Positions 26,827 to 37,640 of a stretch of 64,000 nt of DNA are shown here, piece by piece. This DNA is from an uncultured Pseudoalteromonas sp. (GTDB lineage Bacteria; Pseudomonadota; Gammaproteobacteria; Enterobacterales; Alteromonadaceae), in assembly GCA_947493455.1 (NCBI GenBank), contig CANLRB010000001.1:496001-560000 (forward strand), written 5' to 3'. The notes under the pieces were generated by a model, which saw nothing but the letters and a program-made list of their open reading frames with translations, did not search any database and was not told the DNA's origin. The translations under genes were made by a program, and so were the position numbers. Every line of letters starts with the position of its first letter. The first letter of the stretch is position 1.

Positions 26827-27726
26827 ATGAGTGACACAAATAGATTAAAAATTGCAATTCAAAAATCAGGTCGTCTTTCAAAGGACTGCCAAGAACTACT
26901 AAAACAACTCGGCATAAAATTAAACCTGCGTGAGCAGCGTTTGATTGCTCACGCAACGAATCTACCAATTGATGTACTTAGAGTGCGCGATGACGATATT
27001 CCTGGATTGGTAATGGACGGCGTATGTGATCTTGGCATCGTCGGGGAAAACGTTCTTGTCGAAAGCCAAGCGGAGCGCGAAGCGCAAAATCTACCGAGTG
27101 AAATCAAAAAACTAGCAAGACTCGATTTTGGCTATTGCCGCCTTGCCCTAGCCTGGCCACAAGAGCTCGGGCCGCAGCCTTTGTCATGGTTTGAAGGTAA
27201 ACGAATTGCCACCACCTACCCAGAGATCCTCAAGCAATACTTAGCCAAGCAAGGTATAAACGCAAGTACCGTATTACTTTCTGGTTCGGTGGAAGTCGCA
27301 CCGCGAGCGGGACTTGCAGATGCAATTTGCGACTTAGTTTCAACGGGCGCAACGCTCGAAGCGAACGGCTTATTGCAGGGTGATACGATTTTAGAGTCAA
27401 ACGCGTGCCTTATTCAAAATCCGAAAATGGATAACGAATCGAAACAAGCGTTACTCAATACACTACTGCCTCGTTTAAAAGCAGTGAAACAAGCAAAAGA
27501 AAGTAAATATATCATGTTACACGCACCAAAGGCGCGCTTAAGCGAGATCTGCGATTTACTTCCGGGTACTGGGCAACCAACCGTGTTATCGCTCGCTGGG
27601 ACCGAAGAAATGGTCGCGTTACACATGGTGTCTAGTGAGACCTTATTTTGGGAAACAATGGAAGCCCTAAAAGAAAAAGGTGCAAGCTCAATCCTCGTTA
27701 TGCCAATAGAAAAAATGATGGAGTAA
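26827..27726 (+). CDS. hisG: ATP phosphoribosyltransferase, long form
   Basis: First step of histidine synthesis: ATP plus PRPP to phosphoribosyl-ATP. The 299-residue protein is the long form with a C-terminal regulatory (His-sensing) domain and needs no HisZ. Family motifs are [19 protein letters not shown] at the N-terminus, and [32 protein letters not shown], which carries the PRPP-binding segment. It is the first gene of the complete his operon, after the leader attenuator. Confidence 0.97.
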   Translation: MSDTNRLKIAIQKSGRLSKDCQELLKQLGIKLNLREQRLIAHATNLPIDVLRVRDDDIPGLVMDGVCDLGIVGENVLVESQAEREAQNLPSEIKKLARLDFGYCRLALAWPQELGPQPLSWFEGKRIATTYPEILKQYLAKQGINASTVLLSGSVEVAPRAGLADAICDLVSTGATLEANGLLQGDTILESNACLIQNPKMDNESKQALLNTLLPRLKAVKQAKESKYIMLHAPKARLSEICDLLPGTGQPTVLSLAGTEEMVALHMVSSETLFWETMEALKEKGASSILVMPIEKMME

Positions 27727-27731
27727 AGGCC

Positions 27732-29021
27732 GTGTATACTTGGCAAAACCTAAATAGCGATGAGCAAAGTCAAATTCTGAGTCGTCCTGCGCAAGCAGAT
27801 GCGACTCGATTGCAAGCTGCAACGCAGCAAATCATCGATTCAGTGAAAACCGATGGTGATAAAACGCTTGTTGATTTAAATAAAGAGTTTGATAACAATA
27901 CATTGCCATTAATCGTATCAAATGATGTGATTGAGCGTTCATGTTCTTCATTAGACGATTTACTTAAAAATGCGATTGATTTAGCCTATAGCAATATTAA
28001 ACAGTTCCACTCAGCGCAATTGCCAACAGCGATTGACGTTGAAACACAGCCAGGCGTTCGTTGTGAACTAAGGTATCAAGCGATTGAGTCTGTTGGTATC
28101 TATGTACCAGGTGGCAGTGCACCTTTGCCTTCATCTGTTTTGATGCAAGCGACGTTAGCGCAACTCAGTGGTGCAACGAATATCGTATTGTGTACTCCAA
28201 CTCGCGACAACGAAATTATTCACCCGGCAATTTGTTATGCAGCCAAGCTATGTGGTGTCACAACAATCGTAAACACAGGGGGCGCAGGCGCAATCGCAGC
28301 GATGGCATTTGGCACCCAAAGCGTTCCAAAAGTTGACAAAATTTTCGGACCGGGAAATAGCTATGTGACAATGGCGAAGCAGCTTGTTAGCCAACAAGTA
28401 CCGGGACTTGCCATTGATATGCCGGCAGGGCCGTCAGAGTTACTGGTTATCGCAGATGAACTTGCTGAACCTTCATATGTCGCTGCAGATTTATTATCAC
28501 AAGCCGAGCACGGGCCAGATTCTCAGGTAGTTCTGTTATGTAATAGCGAACGCGTAATAAGTGAAGTCACTCAGCAACTCGATACTCAGTTAGCTAGTTT
28601 GTCGCGTCGCACAATCGCTGAAAAAGCACTTGCAAACTCGCCAATGATTTTAGTGGACTCAATAGAGCAAGCGGTTGCAATTTCGAACGAATATGGGCCT
28701 GAGCACTTAATCATTCAAACAGAAGACGCGTCAGATATATGTAACCAATGTAAAAACGCGGGTTCAATCTTTGTTGGCAAGTATACCCCTGAATCGGCGG
28801 GCGATTACGCGTCAGGTACCAACCATGTGCTTCCTACATACGGTTATAGCCGCAGTTTTTCGTCGCTTAATTTACTTGATTTCTATCGTACATATACAGT
28901 GCAGACGATTAGTAAAGGGGGTTTACAGCGACTTTCGACTGCAATTTTGCCTCTTGCAGACGCTGAAGGGCTCGACGCCCACGCAAATGCAGTATCCATT
29001 CGACTTGGAGAATCAAAATGA
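27732..29021 (+). CDS. hisD: Histidinol dehydrogenase
   Basis: Last two oxidations of histidine synthesis, histidinol to histidine with NAD. The GTG start at 27732, five bases after hisG with AAAGG upstream, gives 429 residues; a longer in-frame extension into hisG is not credible. Zn and NAD motifs are seen in GVYVPGG-type ESVGIYVPGGSAPLPSSVLM, FGPGNSYVTMAKQLVS, IDMPAGPSELLVIAD and LLSQAEHGPDSQVVL. It overlaps hisC by four bases (ATGA). Confidence 0.97.
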   Translation: MYTWQNLNSDEQSQILSRPAQADATRLQAATQQIIDSVKTDGDKTLVDLNKEFDNNTLPLIVSNDVIERSCSSLDDLLKNAIDLAYSNIKQFHSAQLPTAIDVETQPGVRCELRYQAIESVGIYVPGGSAPLPSSVLMQATLAQLSGATNIVLCTPTRDNEIIHPAICYAAKLCGVTTIVNTGGAGAIAAMAFGTQSVPKVDKIFGPGNSYVTMAKQLVSQQVPGLAIDMPAGPSELLVIADELAEPSYVAADLLSQAEHGPDSQVVLLCNSERVISEVTQQLDTQLASLSRRTIAEKALANSPMILVDSIEQAVAISNEYGPEHLIIQTEDASDICNQCKNAGSIFVGKYTPESAGDYASGTNHVLPTYGYSRSFSSLNLLDFYRTYTVQTISKGGLQRLSTAILPLADAEGLDAHANAVSIRLGESK

Positions 29022-30070
29022 GTCAATCCTTTGTTCCAAAACACATTGAGCAACTCGCAGCATATAGCAGCGCAAAGAGCGAAAAGATCACTGGGGACAC
29101 TTGGTTAAATGCAAATGAAAGTCCATTTTCAAAAACGATTGACCTTGTTATTGATAACTTGAATCGCTACCCCGATCCGCAACCAGAAAACGTGATCTTA
29201 CAATATGCGAACTACGTCGGCTTAAATCCAAAGCAAATACTAATGACCCGGGGCGCAGACGAAGGCATTGAGTTACTCGTGCGTACATATTGTGAAAGCA
29301 ATGTTGACTCAATTGCGATTTTTGCGCCAACGTATGGCATGTATAAAGTATCAGCAGAAAGTCACAATGTCGCGCTAAATGTGCTTAGTCAAGACGATTT
29401 AAATGCATCAAATAGCGAACAACTTAGCGAGCAACTCGAAGACGCTAAACTTGTTTTCATATGTAATCCAAACAATCCGACCGGTAGTTTGGTAAGCAAA
29501 AAGCGGATCAGCGAAATTTGTACTTTGTGCCGCAATAACGCACTTGTCGTTGTTGATGAAGCGTATGTTGAATTTTGCCCAGACCAATCTGTCGCGCAAT
29601 TGGTTAATCAATTTGATAACCTCGTTGTTCTTAGAACGTTATCAAAAGCATTTGCCGTAGCAGGTCTGCGAGTTGGATTTTTGCTCACTCAAGAGTCTAA
29701 TATCGCAATGTTAGGCAAGGTGCTTGCGCCCTATCCTGTCTCATCAATTGTCGCCACTCTCACAGAGCAAGTTTTATCGAACGACAATATAGCAAGCGTC
29801 AAACGTCAAATTAGCATTTTGAATGAGCTCAAAGTGGAACTAGTCGATACGCTTTCAGCATGTAGCAAAGTTGCACAAATTTTGCCGAGTTTTGCTAATT
29901 TCGTCACCATAAAATTGGTTAACGACAGCGATATTAAAGACGCACTAAAACACGGTTTAGTAATGCGTCAATTTAACCTATTCGACCAAACTGGATGGGT
30001 GCGCATTAGTATTGGCTCAAAGCAAGAGCTTCAACAAGTCACCGATTGGCTAAACCGAATTTCAAAGTAG
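29018..30070 (+). CDS. hisC: Histidinol-phosphate aminotransferase
   Basis: PLP enzyme converting imidazole-acetol phosphate to histidinol phosphate. At 350 residues it is full length. It has the N-terminal WLNANESPF, the substrate/PLP segment [13 protein letters not shown] and VVDEAYVEF, and the Schiff-base Lys in [16 protein letters not shown]. It overlaps hisD by four bases and is followed by hisB after ten. Confidence 0.96.
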   Translation: MSQSFVPKHIEQLAAYSSAKSEKITGDTWLNANESPFSKTIDLVIDNLNRYPDPQPENVILQYANYVGLNPKQILMTRGADEGIELLVRTYCESNVDSIAIFAPTYGMYKVSAESHNVALNVLSQDDLNASNSEQLSEQLEDAKLVFICNPNNPTGSLVSKKRISEICTLCRNNALVVVDEAYVEFCPDQSVAQLVNQFDNLVVLRTLSKAFAVAGLRVGFLLTQESNIAMLGKVLAPYPVSSIVATLTEQVLSNDNIASVKRQISILNELKVELVDTLSACSKVAQILPSFANFVTIKLVNDSDIKDALKHGLVMRQFNLFDQTGWVRISIGSKQELQQVTDWLNRISK

Positions 30071-30080
30071 AGTAAAAGAC

Positions 30081-31142
30081 ATGGCTAAACCATATTTATT
30101 TATCGACCGTGACGGCACATTAGTTGAAGAGCCGCCAATTGACAAGCAGTTAGACACCCTTGAAAAGCTAGTATTTGAACAAAATGCGATCCCTGCCCTA
30201 TTACAACTACAAAGTGCAGGTTACACGCTCGTTATGGTTTCAAATCAGGACGGATTAGGAACCTCATCATTTCCGCAATCAGATTTTGACGCACCGCACG
30301 ACAAAATGATGCAAGTATTTGAGTCTGCTGGAATACAATTCGAACAGGTATTAATTTGTCCGCATTTCGACGATGATAATTGTAGCTGTCGTAAACCTAA
30401 AACAGGCTTGTTGAAAGAGTTGATGCAAAGCGGCCAAGTCGACCTTGCTCGTTCGTTCGTTATCGGCGACAGAAACACCGACATAGAGCTTGCAAATAAT
30501 ATTTGTTGTGAAGGCATATTGTACCAAAATAACTGGCTCGACATCGTTACCAAGTTAACAACTCGCAATCGTGAAGCAACTATTGTGCGTGATACAAGCG
30601 AAACACAAATCGCACTATCACTTAACCTCGATAAAACGAAATCAGGCAGCATTACTACGGGTCTTGGCTTTTTTGACCATATGCTCGACCAAATACGCAC
30701 TCATGCAAATATCGGCTTTGATGTAAAAGCAAAGGGCGACTTACACATTGACGAACATCACTTAGTCGAGGATATCGGAATAGCCTTTGGACAAGCGCTT
30801 AAATCTGCGCTGTCTACAAAGTCGCAAATTAACCGCTATGGATTTGCATTACCGATGGATGAATGCAAAGCCGAGGCGCAGCTTGATTTATCAGGCAGAG
30901 CGTCTTTTGTGTTGAACGCGAATTTTAGTCGCGAAAAAGTCGGTGACTTAGATGTTCAAATGGTCGAACACTTCTTTAAAAGTGTAAGTGACAACGCAGC
31001 AATAAGTCTTATTTTGTCAGTTTCAGATGGCAACGCTCATCACCAAGTAGAAGGCTTGTTCAAAGTGTTTGCTCGCGCATTACGTATGGCAATCAAAACT
31101 GATAGCACGCAACAAACAGCAAGTTCAAAGGGGTGTTTATGA
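30081..31142 (+). CDS. hisB: Bifunctional histidinol phosphatase / IGP dehydratase
   Basis: A 353-residue fusion enzyme. The N-terminal HAD phosphatase (about 1-165) has nucleophile motif [11 protein letters not shown] and Zn-binding Cys/His in [17 protein letters not shown]. The C-terminal imidazoleglycerol-phosphate dehydratase (about 166-353) has [32 protein letters not shown] and [22 protein letters not shown], with the metal-binding His pairs. This fusion is typical of Gammaproteobacteria. The stop codon overlaps the hisH start. Confidence 0.97.
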   Translation: MAKPYLFIDRDGTLVEEPPIDKQLDTLEKLVFEQNAIPALLQLQSAGYTLVMVSNQDGLGTSSFPQSDFDAPHDKMMQVFESAGIQFEQVLICPHFDDDNCSCRKPKTGLLKELMQSGQVDLARSFVIGDRNTDIELANNICCEGILYQNNWLDIVTKLTTRNREATIVRDTSETQIALSLNLDKTKSGSITTGLGFFDHMLDQIRTHANIGFDVKAKGDLHIDEHHLVEDIGIAFGQALKSALSTKSQINRYGFALPMDECKAEAQLDLSGRASFVLNANFSREKVGDLDVQMVEHFFKSVSDNAAISLILSVSDGNAHHQVEGLFKVFARALRMAIKTDSTQQTASSKGCL

Positions 31143-31732
31143 TTGCGTTAATTAATACAGGGTGTGCAAACCTCAACTCGGTCAAATTTGCTTTTGAACG
31201 AACTAATCAACCAATTGAAATAGTGAACGATCCTGCAAAACTTAAGCAATATAGTCGCGCAGTTTTACCAGGCGTCGGTCACGCAAAAGCAGCAATGCAA
31301 CGTCTGTGTGCATCAGGTTGGGACCAAGCGATCCGTGAATACGACAATCCATTACTTGGCATTTGTTTAGGCATGCAATTGTTGTGTGAACATACTGAAG
31401 AAGGCGATATTAATGGGTTAGGTGTCATTCCCGGACGTTTAGTTGAACTTAAGTCTAACACTAAACCATTACCGCACATGGGTTGGAACACCCTTTCATT
31501 TGCAAATGATCACCCAATTTTAACCGGTATCAAAAGCGAAAGTTATATTTATTATGTGCATAGTTTCGCCCATGAAGTTAACGCGGCTTCGATTGCTACG
31601 AGCGAATACGAGCAACGTTTTTCTGCCATCATCGCAAAAGATAACTACTTAGGTATGCAATTTCATCCAGAGCGCAGCGCCCAGTTAGGTGCAACTTTAT
31701 TATCAAATTTTACCCAGTGGAATCCAAGTTAA
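31139..31732 (+). CDS. hisH: Imidazole glycerol phosphate synthase glutaminase subunit
   Basis: Releases ammonia from glutamine and passes it to HisF. The ATG at 31139 is chosen over the in-frame GTG at 31133 because AAGGGG lies at the right distance and family members start MIALI. The 197-residue class I glutamine amidotransferase has the nucleophile Cys in [11 protein letters not shown] and the His/Glu of the triad in [12 protein letters not shown]. It overlaps hisB by four bases. Confidence 0.96.
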   Translation: MIALINTGCANLNSVKFAFERTNQPIEIVNDPAKLKQYSRAVLPGVGHAKAAMQRLCASGWDQAIREYDNPLLGICLGMQLLCEHTEEGDINGLGVIPGRLVELKSNTKPLPHMGWNTLSFANDHPILTGIKSESYIYYVHSFAHEVNAASIATSEYEQRFSAIIAKDNYLGMQFHPERSAQLGATLLSNFTQWNPS

Positions 31733-31743
31733 GGTAATAAAAA

Positions 31744-32478
31744 ATGATTATTCCTGCATTAGATATTTTACAAAATCGCATTGTTAGACTATACCAAGGC
31801 AAGTATGACACGGCACAGTTCTATGACTTTGACCTCAAAGAACGACTCAATGAATACGCGGCAAGTGGTGCGCGTAAAATTCACTTAGTCGATTTAGAAG
31901 GTGCCCGCAATCCGGACAAAAAGCAATGGCAGTTCATTCAAGAAGCATTAAGCGAGCTCAATCTTCCCTTTCAAATAGGCGGCGGCATACGAAACGAGTC
32001 AGACATATCCACTTGGCTGAACGCAGGCGCATATCAGGTAGTGATAGGCTCGATGGCAGTATCGCAACCGGAGGCAGTAAAGAGCTGGATAAACCAATTT
32101 AACGCTGAACGCTTTGTGATTGCACTCGATGTAAATCGGGACGGCGATTTTTGGCGCCCTGCTACTCATGGTTGGTTAGAAAAGTCATCTTATGACTTAT
32201 TTGAGCTAATTACCTTTTATACCGAACTGGGTGTGACTGAGTTTTTGTGCACAGACATCAGCAAAGATGGCACCATGACAGGTCCTTCGTTTTCGCTCTA
32301 TAGTGATATCAAACAACGTTTTCCTAATATTAACGTACAGGCATCTGGTGGCGTAAGTTCGCTGGAAGACATTACCAAGCTAAATGAAATGGATGTTGAC
32401 GGCGTCATATTAGGTAAATCACTTCTTGATGGTGCCTTTACTGCTAAGGAGGCTGTTGCATGTTGGCAAAACGCATAA
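31744..32478 (+). CDS. hisA: ProFAR isomerase
   Basis: A (beta-alpha)8 barrel isomerase, 244 residues. It has the N-terminal catalytic Asp in [21 protein letters not shown], the phosphate loops IGGGIRN and the second catalytic Asp in [13 protein letters not shown], with [12 protein letters not shown] near the C-terminus. Its 3' end overlaps hisF by 19 bases. Confidence 0.96.
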   Translation: MIIPALDILQNRIVRLYQGKYDTAQFYDFDLKERLNEYAASGARKIHLVDLEGARNPDKKQWQFIQEALSELNLPFQIGGGIRNESDISTWLNAGAYQVVIGSMAVSQPEAVKSWINQFNAERFVIALDVNRDGDFWRPATHGWLEKSSYDLFELITFYTELGVTEFLCTDISKDGTMTGPSFSLYSDIKQRFPNINVQASGGVSSLEDITKLNEMDVDGVILGKSLLDGAFTAKEAVACWQNA

Positions 32479-33233
32479 TCCCCTGCTTAGATGTAAAAAA
32501 CAATCAAGTTGTTAAAGGGGTTGAATTTAAACAACACGAAGTCGTTGGTGATATTCTGTCGCTCGCACAGGCTTATTCAGACGCGGGGGCTGATGAACTC
32601 GTTTTTTATGAAATAACTGCAAGCGTCGAAAAACGCTTGCTCGATGTCAATTGGGTTGAACAAATTGCAGCGCAAATTAATATCCCATTTTGCGTTGCTG
32701 GTGGCATTCGAAGTATTGAAGATGCAGCGCGCGTTCTTACAAGTGGCGCCGATAAAATCAGTATTAATAGTCCAGCGATTGCCCGCCCTGAATTAATCAA
32801 GGAATTGAGCGATGAATTCGGCAAACAATGTATCGTTGTCGGTGTCGATAGCTTTTATGACAAAGAAACAGAGCAATACTTAGTGTATCAACTGACCGGT
32901 GATCCTAACGCGAGTTCACGCACGCGATATCAAACTTCAGAATGGATTCAGCAAGTGCAAGAACTCGGCGCAGGAGAAATTGTACTCAATTGCATGAACC
33001 AAGATGGCGTACGAAACGGTTATGATATTGAACAACTCAGTGAAATACGTAAATTATGTGACGTGCCGTTAATCGCGTCGGGCGGTGCTGGCACACAGCA
33101 ACATTTCGTTGATGTGTTTAACACTGCCAATGTTGATGGGGCGCTCGCTGCTAGCGTCTTTCATAAAAATATCATCAATATTAATGAACTCAAACAAACG
33201 TTACGAAACAATAAGATAGTGACTAGAATATGA
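32460..33233 (+). CDS. hisF: Imidazole glycerol phosphate synthase cyclase subunit
   Basis: Cyclises the HisA product to IGP with ammonia from HisH and releases AICAR. It is 257 residues. The N-terminal catalytic Asp is in [27 protein letters not shown] and [11 protein letters not shown] follow, with the second Asp and phosphate-binding LIASGGAG. It overlaps hisA by 19 bases and hisIE by four, suggesting translational coupling. Confidence 0.97.
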   Translation: MLAKRIIPCLDVKNNQVVKGVEFKQHEVVGDILSLAQAYSDAGADELVFYEITASVEKRLLDVNWVEQIAAQINIPFCVAGGIRSIEDAARVLTSGADKISINSPAIARPELIKELSDEFGKQCIVVGVDSFYDKETEQYLVYQLTGDPNASSRTRYQTSEWIQQVQELGAGEIVLNCMNQDGVRNGYDIEQLSEIRKLCDVPLIASGGAGTQQHFVDVFNTANVDGALAASVFHKNIININELKQTLRNNKIVTRI

Positions 33234-33841
33234 AAATAGATCTCACCAATATCGATCAGGTCGATTTTGAGAAATCAGCCTTGATCCCTGCAATTGTGCA
33301 AGATAGTTTTTCTGGTGTCATTTTAATGCAAGGTTTTATGAATAAAGATGCCTTAGCGAAGACACTTGAAACAACGCTTGTCACTTTTTATAGCCGATCA
33401 AAAGAGCGGCTTTGGACTAAAGGTGAAAGCTCAAAAAACGTGCTTAATTTAGACAGTATATATACTGACTGCGACCGTGATTCGCTGCTCATCTTAGCGA
33501 ATCCGCAAGGACCAACGTGCCATTTAGGCACAAATAGCTGCTTTGACATAGCAACGCCTCAACTTGCGTTTTTAGACAAGTTAAATAAAGTCATCGCAAA
33601 TCGAAAAAACGACGATGTTACTGAATCCTACACCGCAAGTTTATTTGCAAAAGATATCAGCAGAAGCGCGCAAAAAGTCGGCGAGGAAGGTGTTGAAGTG
33701 GCACTTGCAGCGATGAAAAACGATAAAGAAGAATTGTTGAATGAGTCCGCCGACCTACTTTATCACTTATTCGTTTTATTGCAGCGTCAAGAATGTGACT
33801 TAAATGATGTCATAAAGGTGTTGCAATCGAGACATAAATAA
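33230..33841 (+). CDS. hisIE: Phosphoribosyl-AMP cyclohydrolase / phosphoribosyl-ATP pyrophosphatase
   Basis: A 203-residue fusion. The N-terminal HisI domain (about 1-115) has [18 protein letters not shown] and the metal-binding DCDRDSLLI and [12 protein letters not shown]. The C-terminal HisE pyrophosphatase (about 115-203) has [14 protein letters not shown] and [13 protein letters not shown]. It catalyses steps 2 and 3 and closes the operon. Confidence 0.96.
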   Translation: MKIDLTNIDQVDFEKSALIPAIVQDSFSGVILMQGFMNKDALAKTLETTLVTFYSRSKERLWTKGESSKNVLNLDSIYTDCDRDSLLILANPQGPTCHLGTNSCFDIATPQLAFLDKLNKVIANRKNDDVTESYTASLFAKDISRSAQKVGEEGVEVALAAMKNDKEELLNESADLLYHLFVLLQRQECDLNDVIKVLQSRHK

Positions 33842-33929
33842 GCGATTTAGTCTAACACTTGCTCATTTTGTATAGCAATTAAGGCTAACAGGGAGTATCC
33901 TTATGGCTTGTTTTAATTAGGAAACCACT

Positions 33930-34439
33930 ATGAACAAGCCTCTTTCTGCCCTCGCATTAGTTGCTATGCTCTCGGGCTGCGCTAATACTCTAAAACAAGA
34001 ACAAGTTTCTCGGCTAGATGCAATGAGTGGCTGTGAAAAAGTAAACCTATTAGTCGATAATTTCCCAAACGGCTTTGACGCGATTAAACAAAACAAAGTG
34101 TCGAGTAAATATGGTGATATTTGGCAAGCAAATTATAACCTTGTTGGTGACAACTGCCAAATTACCAGTTTGAGCAGTGCAAAGTCGACCTACCAATGCA
34201 ATGCACAATACAGCGACCAAACACAAAGTGAATTAAGTTTTCAGCAAGCAACTAAACTGATTGCACAATGTTTATCAAATGACTGGAAACAAACCAGTAC
34301 ATCACAAAATAACGCCAATAAAATGGTATTTAAGCACCCACAAAAACAAGCTGTGATCACCATCATGAATGGACAAACACTCGCCAAATACAAAAAAACA
34401 TGGCAAACCAGCTTTTCTGTTGGTGCAATCGCTAAATAA
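33930..34439 (+). CDS. Putative lipoprotein of unknown function
   Basis: A 169-residue protein with a lipoprotein signal: MNKPLSALALVAMLSGC with lipidated Cys near residue 17. The mature part has a few Cys that may form disulfides (SGCEKVN, DNCQIT, YQCNAQ, AQCLSN) and no recognised domain. It follows the his operon after 88 bases with no clear terminator between, but the gap and separate ribosome site suggest its own promoter. A weak hairpin with convergent transcription follows. Confidence 0.75.
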   Translation: MNKPLSALALVAMLSGCANTLKQEQVSRLDAMSGCEKVNLLVDNFPNGFDAIKQNKVSSKYGDIWQANYNLVGDNCQITSLSSAKSTYQCNAQYSDQTQSELSFQQATKLIAQCLSNDWKQTSTSQNNANKMVFKHPQKQAVITIMNGQTLAKYKKTWQTSFSVGAIAK

Positions 34440-34446
34440 AGGGATA

Positions 34447-34464
34447 AGCCTCTAAATTGAGGCT
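34447..34464. terminator. Weak hairpin between convergent genes
   Basis: A 6-bp stem AGCCTC / GAGGCT with a 6-base loop lies after the lipoprotein stop and overlaps the end of the convergent HtrA-like gene. Only a short T-rich tail follows. Confidence 0.45.
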
Positions 34465-35506
34465 ATTCTAATACTATTTTAGTGGTCGGCTTAGCAGCCC
34501 CTAGTTCGAGAATTTCACCCATTCGCAATAATTTGAAATGAATTTCTTCACCGGGTTTGACGTCACGTAAATACTGGGCAATCTGAGTATAATTACTTTC
34601 ATTTCCTAATATTTGGTGTGGACCAATTTTCAAGATTACATCGCCGCCCAACACCATAGCTTGATTTTGAATGCTGGCTTCTACTGTTCCACCGCGAAGG
34701 CCTACCGCTTCTGCAAAACTTTGCTTGGCAACTTTTTCAACCAACATGCCTGACGCCTGTGGCACATTTAACGCGGCTGCGATTTGTGGGTTGAGCACGC
34801 TAAATTCAAGGCCAAACCAAATAATAGGTTGATTTAATAATAGTTCCTTTATCATATTGCTACTTGCAGCAAACCCGAGACCTTCATTACCGCCTGATTG
34901 TGTTTCAATATAACTAACAACACCAATCAACTCACCGTTTACATTGAATAATGGGCCACCCGAATTCCCCTGGTTGATTGCCGCGTCTGTTTGCAGAAAT
35001 TCGATGGTGCCCTTACCAACGCCCTGATGCAGTCGACGGCCACTTAAATGCCCGACCGTTAACGTATGACTGAGCCCATAGGGCGTGCCAATCACAAACA
35101 CTTCATTGCCTATCTTCGCTTTACCCGAATCACCAAGTGCAATCGCCGGAAAATCATTTTCGGTTGATAATATTTTAATTAAGGCAATATCAGCCGCTTG
35201 ATAGCTAGAAATAACTTTCGCAGCGTATTGGCCGCGACCTTTAACGTCGACAGTTAGCGTATCTGCGCTATTAACAACATGGGCTGCGGTAAGTATCAAG
35301 CCCTCTTTGTTAATCAAAGTGCCGGAACCTAAACTCGATTCAGTCGATGTGACTAACTGATCGTCCTCACTACGCACTTGTTGGGAGTCTGAGTAAATAA
35401 TGACAACGGATTTATCAAGTTGACTGTACAAACGGCTATAGTCTCGTCCCTGTACCGAAAATGCCATTAAGATTAAACACCAAAAAACGATAAACGATTT
35501 TTTCAT
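34463..35506 (-). CDS. HtrA/DegS-like serine protease with one PDZ domain
   Basis: A 347-residue exported trypsin-like protease. The start at 35506 has GGA upstream, whereas an in-frame ATG at 35521 does not. A signal sequence or anchor (1-20, FIVFWCLILMAFSVQG) is followed by a chymotrypsin fold with complete triad: His in LILTAAHVV, Asp in AADIALIKI and Ser in INQGNSGGPLFN. A single diverged PDZ domain lies at about 230-335. The layout is that of DegS-like stress sensors or small HtrA proteases. It lies on the same strand as the M61 protease upstream, separated from it by a terminator. Confidence 0.85.
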   Translation of the reverse strand: MKKSFIVFWCLILMAFSVQGRDYSRLYSQLDKSVVIIYSDSQQVRSEDDQLVTSTESSLGSGTLINKEGLILTAAHVVNSADTLTVDVKGRGQYAAKVISSYQAADIALIKILSTENDFPAIALGDSGKAKIGNEVFVIGTPYGLSHTLTVGHLSGRRLHQGVGKGTIEFLQTDAAINQGNSGGPLFNVNGELIGVVSYIETQSGGNEGLGFAASSNMIKELLLNQPIIWFGLEFSVLNPQIAAALNVPQASGMLVEKVAKQSFAEAVGLRGGTVEASIQNQAMVLGGDVILKIGPHQILGNESNYTQIAQYLRDVKPGEEIHFKLLRMGEILELGAAKPTTKIVLE

Positions 35507-35573
35507 TCTAGTTCCACTCAATAAAAACAGTAAGTTGCAAGTATATCAAACATTTTTGCATGTAAAAGAAAAT

Positions 35574-35600
35574 AAAAAAGCATCTTTTACGGATGCTTTT
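35574..35600 (-). terminator. Terminator after the M61 protease gene
   Basis: An AAAAGCATCC..GGATGCTTTT-type stem with an AT loop, T-run on the minus strand, 25 bases after the M61 stop codon. Confidence 0.8.
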
Positions 35601-35624
35601 ATTTATTAAACTCGACGCTTAACA

Positions 35625-37409
35625 CTATAAACTTTTTGGGTAATCGACGCCGAGCCACGCTTTAAATAGTTGTTTTTGACGCTTTGTTGGACTGTCCATT
35701 AATTGCAGTGTTTTGCCGCTCGATGCAATGCTCGATAGTACAACGTCGACAGTGTAGAGTGTGTCCCGTCTAAAATAACTCATCGACACAGTTTCGTTTT
35801 CTTTATAGCGTGCCAAAAACTTATCGAGCGGTTCGCTAATTCGTAAGCCATTAATCGCAATAATTTCATCGTCAGTCGTAAGACCTGCACGCCAAGCATT
35901 GCTGTCACGCGCAACGTGCCTCACTTTATAGACGCCATTCGAATTGGATGTTTCAACGTTAAGGCCTGCTTTAAATTTAACTTTGTCACTATAGCCAAAT
36001 GTTAATCCAACCGTTTCGAATAATGAGGCAAAGTCAATGTCAGCTGGGGTTTCAACAAATGAACGCCACCAAGCGTTATAATCTTTTTTTGTTAACTTCG
36101 AGGCGATTTCGATAATGTCTTTATCGGTATACCCTTTTGGAAGTGCAAACTCTTTATACAATACCTTGTGTACATCGCGATAACTGACCTTACCGTTCGT
36201 TTCTTTTAACATATCGATATCAAGTGCAAGAGAAATCAGACTGCCCTCAGCATAAATATTAGTACTGAAGTTTTTTGCGTGATCGCCCGATTGGTTTATC
36301 CATTTATCAAAGCTTGTCTCTGATGCACTTTGTACTTTGCGCCCAGGTGTCGCAAAATGGCGATTAATACTTTTATTTAAAGCCTTAAAATATTCTTTAA
36401 CCGAGATAATGTCGCCACGTACCAACAACTGATCATCAAAATAACTTGTTGACCCTTCTGCTATCCAAAGTAAGTTCGAATAGTTGTGATCAACATAGTT
36501 ATAAGGAACTAGCCCCTGCGGGCGATACGCCTTCACATTCCAAGTGTGCACGAACTCATGGGACGCGGTCGTCATAAAACTGATGTAATCGTCTCGTTTT
36601 GAAAAACTATCGCGATGGCGCTGTATAATCGTCGAATTAAGGTGCTCTGTTGCACCGCGTGCGCCAGAGGTCGCATGTATCATAAATACATATCGTTCAT
36701 ACGGATAGTCATGCCAAATATCAGAACCTGTTTTAACGAGTTTTTTTAAATCCGTTTTAATTTGTTCAATGTCATAGTTACCATGACCCCAAACAACCAA
36801 TTCGTAGTCTCGGCCATCGACTTGCCATGCAACGTGCTGGTTAATGCCCGTCTCAATCGGCGAATCGACAAGTATGTCGTAGTTATTTGCAACGAATTGA
36901 TGTTTGTGAACGCCGTTTATCATACCTGAAACACTTCGCCACGAATTTGGTACATCAAGCGTAACCGTAACTGATTTTGCACGATATCGCTCAGCAAACA
37001 TGAAAAAACCGGACGCGTCGATAAATGCATGACTGTTGTCAATATGTCGCGAACGTAAACCGAGTTCATTCGCATAGACTTGGTATTTAACCGTTATTTT
37101 TGTTCGTTTTTTAAGATTAATGCGCCATGTATTGCTATCAATTTTATGCCACTTTAACGAAACGCCGCCGCTACCTTTGGCATCAAACATACGAATCCCG
37201 TTGGCCATATCAAGGATTTCGTATCGACCTGTGCGCCAAGATGGCAATTTTACATCAAGAAACGGAGCCTCTGTTTCTGGAAAATCAATAGCGACATTTG
37301 CGAGATGATGTGTGCCATCATCAATCGACAATCGGTAGTCAACATTCGCGAATGATAGAGTCGGTAGTAACCATAAACAGGCCACAATAATTGTAAGTAT
37401 TAATTTCAT
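35625..37409 (-). CDS. M61-family exported metallopeptidase with PDZ domain
   Basis: A 594-residue secreted peptidase. Signal peptide about 1-21 (LLPTLSFA). The N-terminal beta domain (about 22-180) is followed by the M61 catalytic domain with HExxH Zn motif in TTASHEFVHTWNVKAYRP and third ligand Glu in LLWIAEGSTSYFDDQL. The C-terminal PDZ domain (about 490-580) has VRHVARDSNAWRAGLTTDDEIIAING. M61 peptidases are glycyl aminopeptidase-like enzymes. It starts a single-gene unit with its own terminator. Confidence 0.9.
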   Translation of the reverse strand: MKLILTIIVACLWLLPTLSFANVDYRLSIDDGTHHLANVAIDFPETEAPFLDVKLPSWRTGRYEILDMANGIRMFDAKGSGGVSLKWHKIDSNTWRINLKKRTKITVKYQVYANELGLRSRHIDNSHAFIDASGFFMFAERYRAKSVTVTLDVPNSWRSVSGMINGVHKHQFVANNYDILVDSPIETGINQHVAWQVDGRDYELVVWGHGNYDIEQIKTDLKKLVKTGSDIWHDYPYERYVFMIHATSGARGATEHLNSTIIQRHRDSFSKRDDYISFMTTASHEFVHTWNVKAYRPQGLVPYNYVDHNYSNLLWIAEGSTSYFDDQLLVRGDIISVKEYFKALNKSINRHFATPGRKVQSASETSFDKWINQSGDHAKNFSTNIYAEGSLISLALDIDMLKETNGKVSYRDVHKVLYKEFALPKGYTDKDIIEIASKLTKKDYNAWWRSFVETPADIDFASLFETVGLTFGYSDKVKFKAGLNVETSNSNGVYKVRHVARDSNAWRAGLTTDDEIIAINGLRISEPLDKFLARYKENETVSMSYFRRDTLYTVDVVLSSIASSGKTLQLMDSPTKRQKQLFKAWLGVDYPKSL

Positions 37410-37640
37410 GTTTCATTGTATGAATTGTTAAGTTGGCAACAAATTACGATAAAAATTTCGATAGCGCGACTAAATGAGACAAAATACCTACTTTATGTTT
37501 CATCTTATTTAAAGATATTTAAGAGTTTCATCAAAGTTAGCACTCGTATTAGTGTTCATAATCATCTAAACTTTAGCTACAACAGATAACTACTTGATTA
37601 ACGGAATCAACGCAAAAGTTGTTTCGCAATAGAGGCGTTT

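Noticed and set aside
30245-30700. Long minus-strand open frame (151 codons) inside hisB
   Set aside because: It is antisense to a highly conserved essential-pathway gene, with no ribosome site and an atypical composition.
37410-37640. Possible operator CACT-CGTATT-AGTG before the diguanylate cyclase gene
   Set aside because: The 4-bp arms are too short to distinguish from chance.
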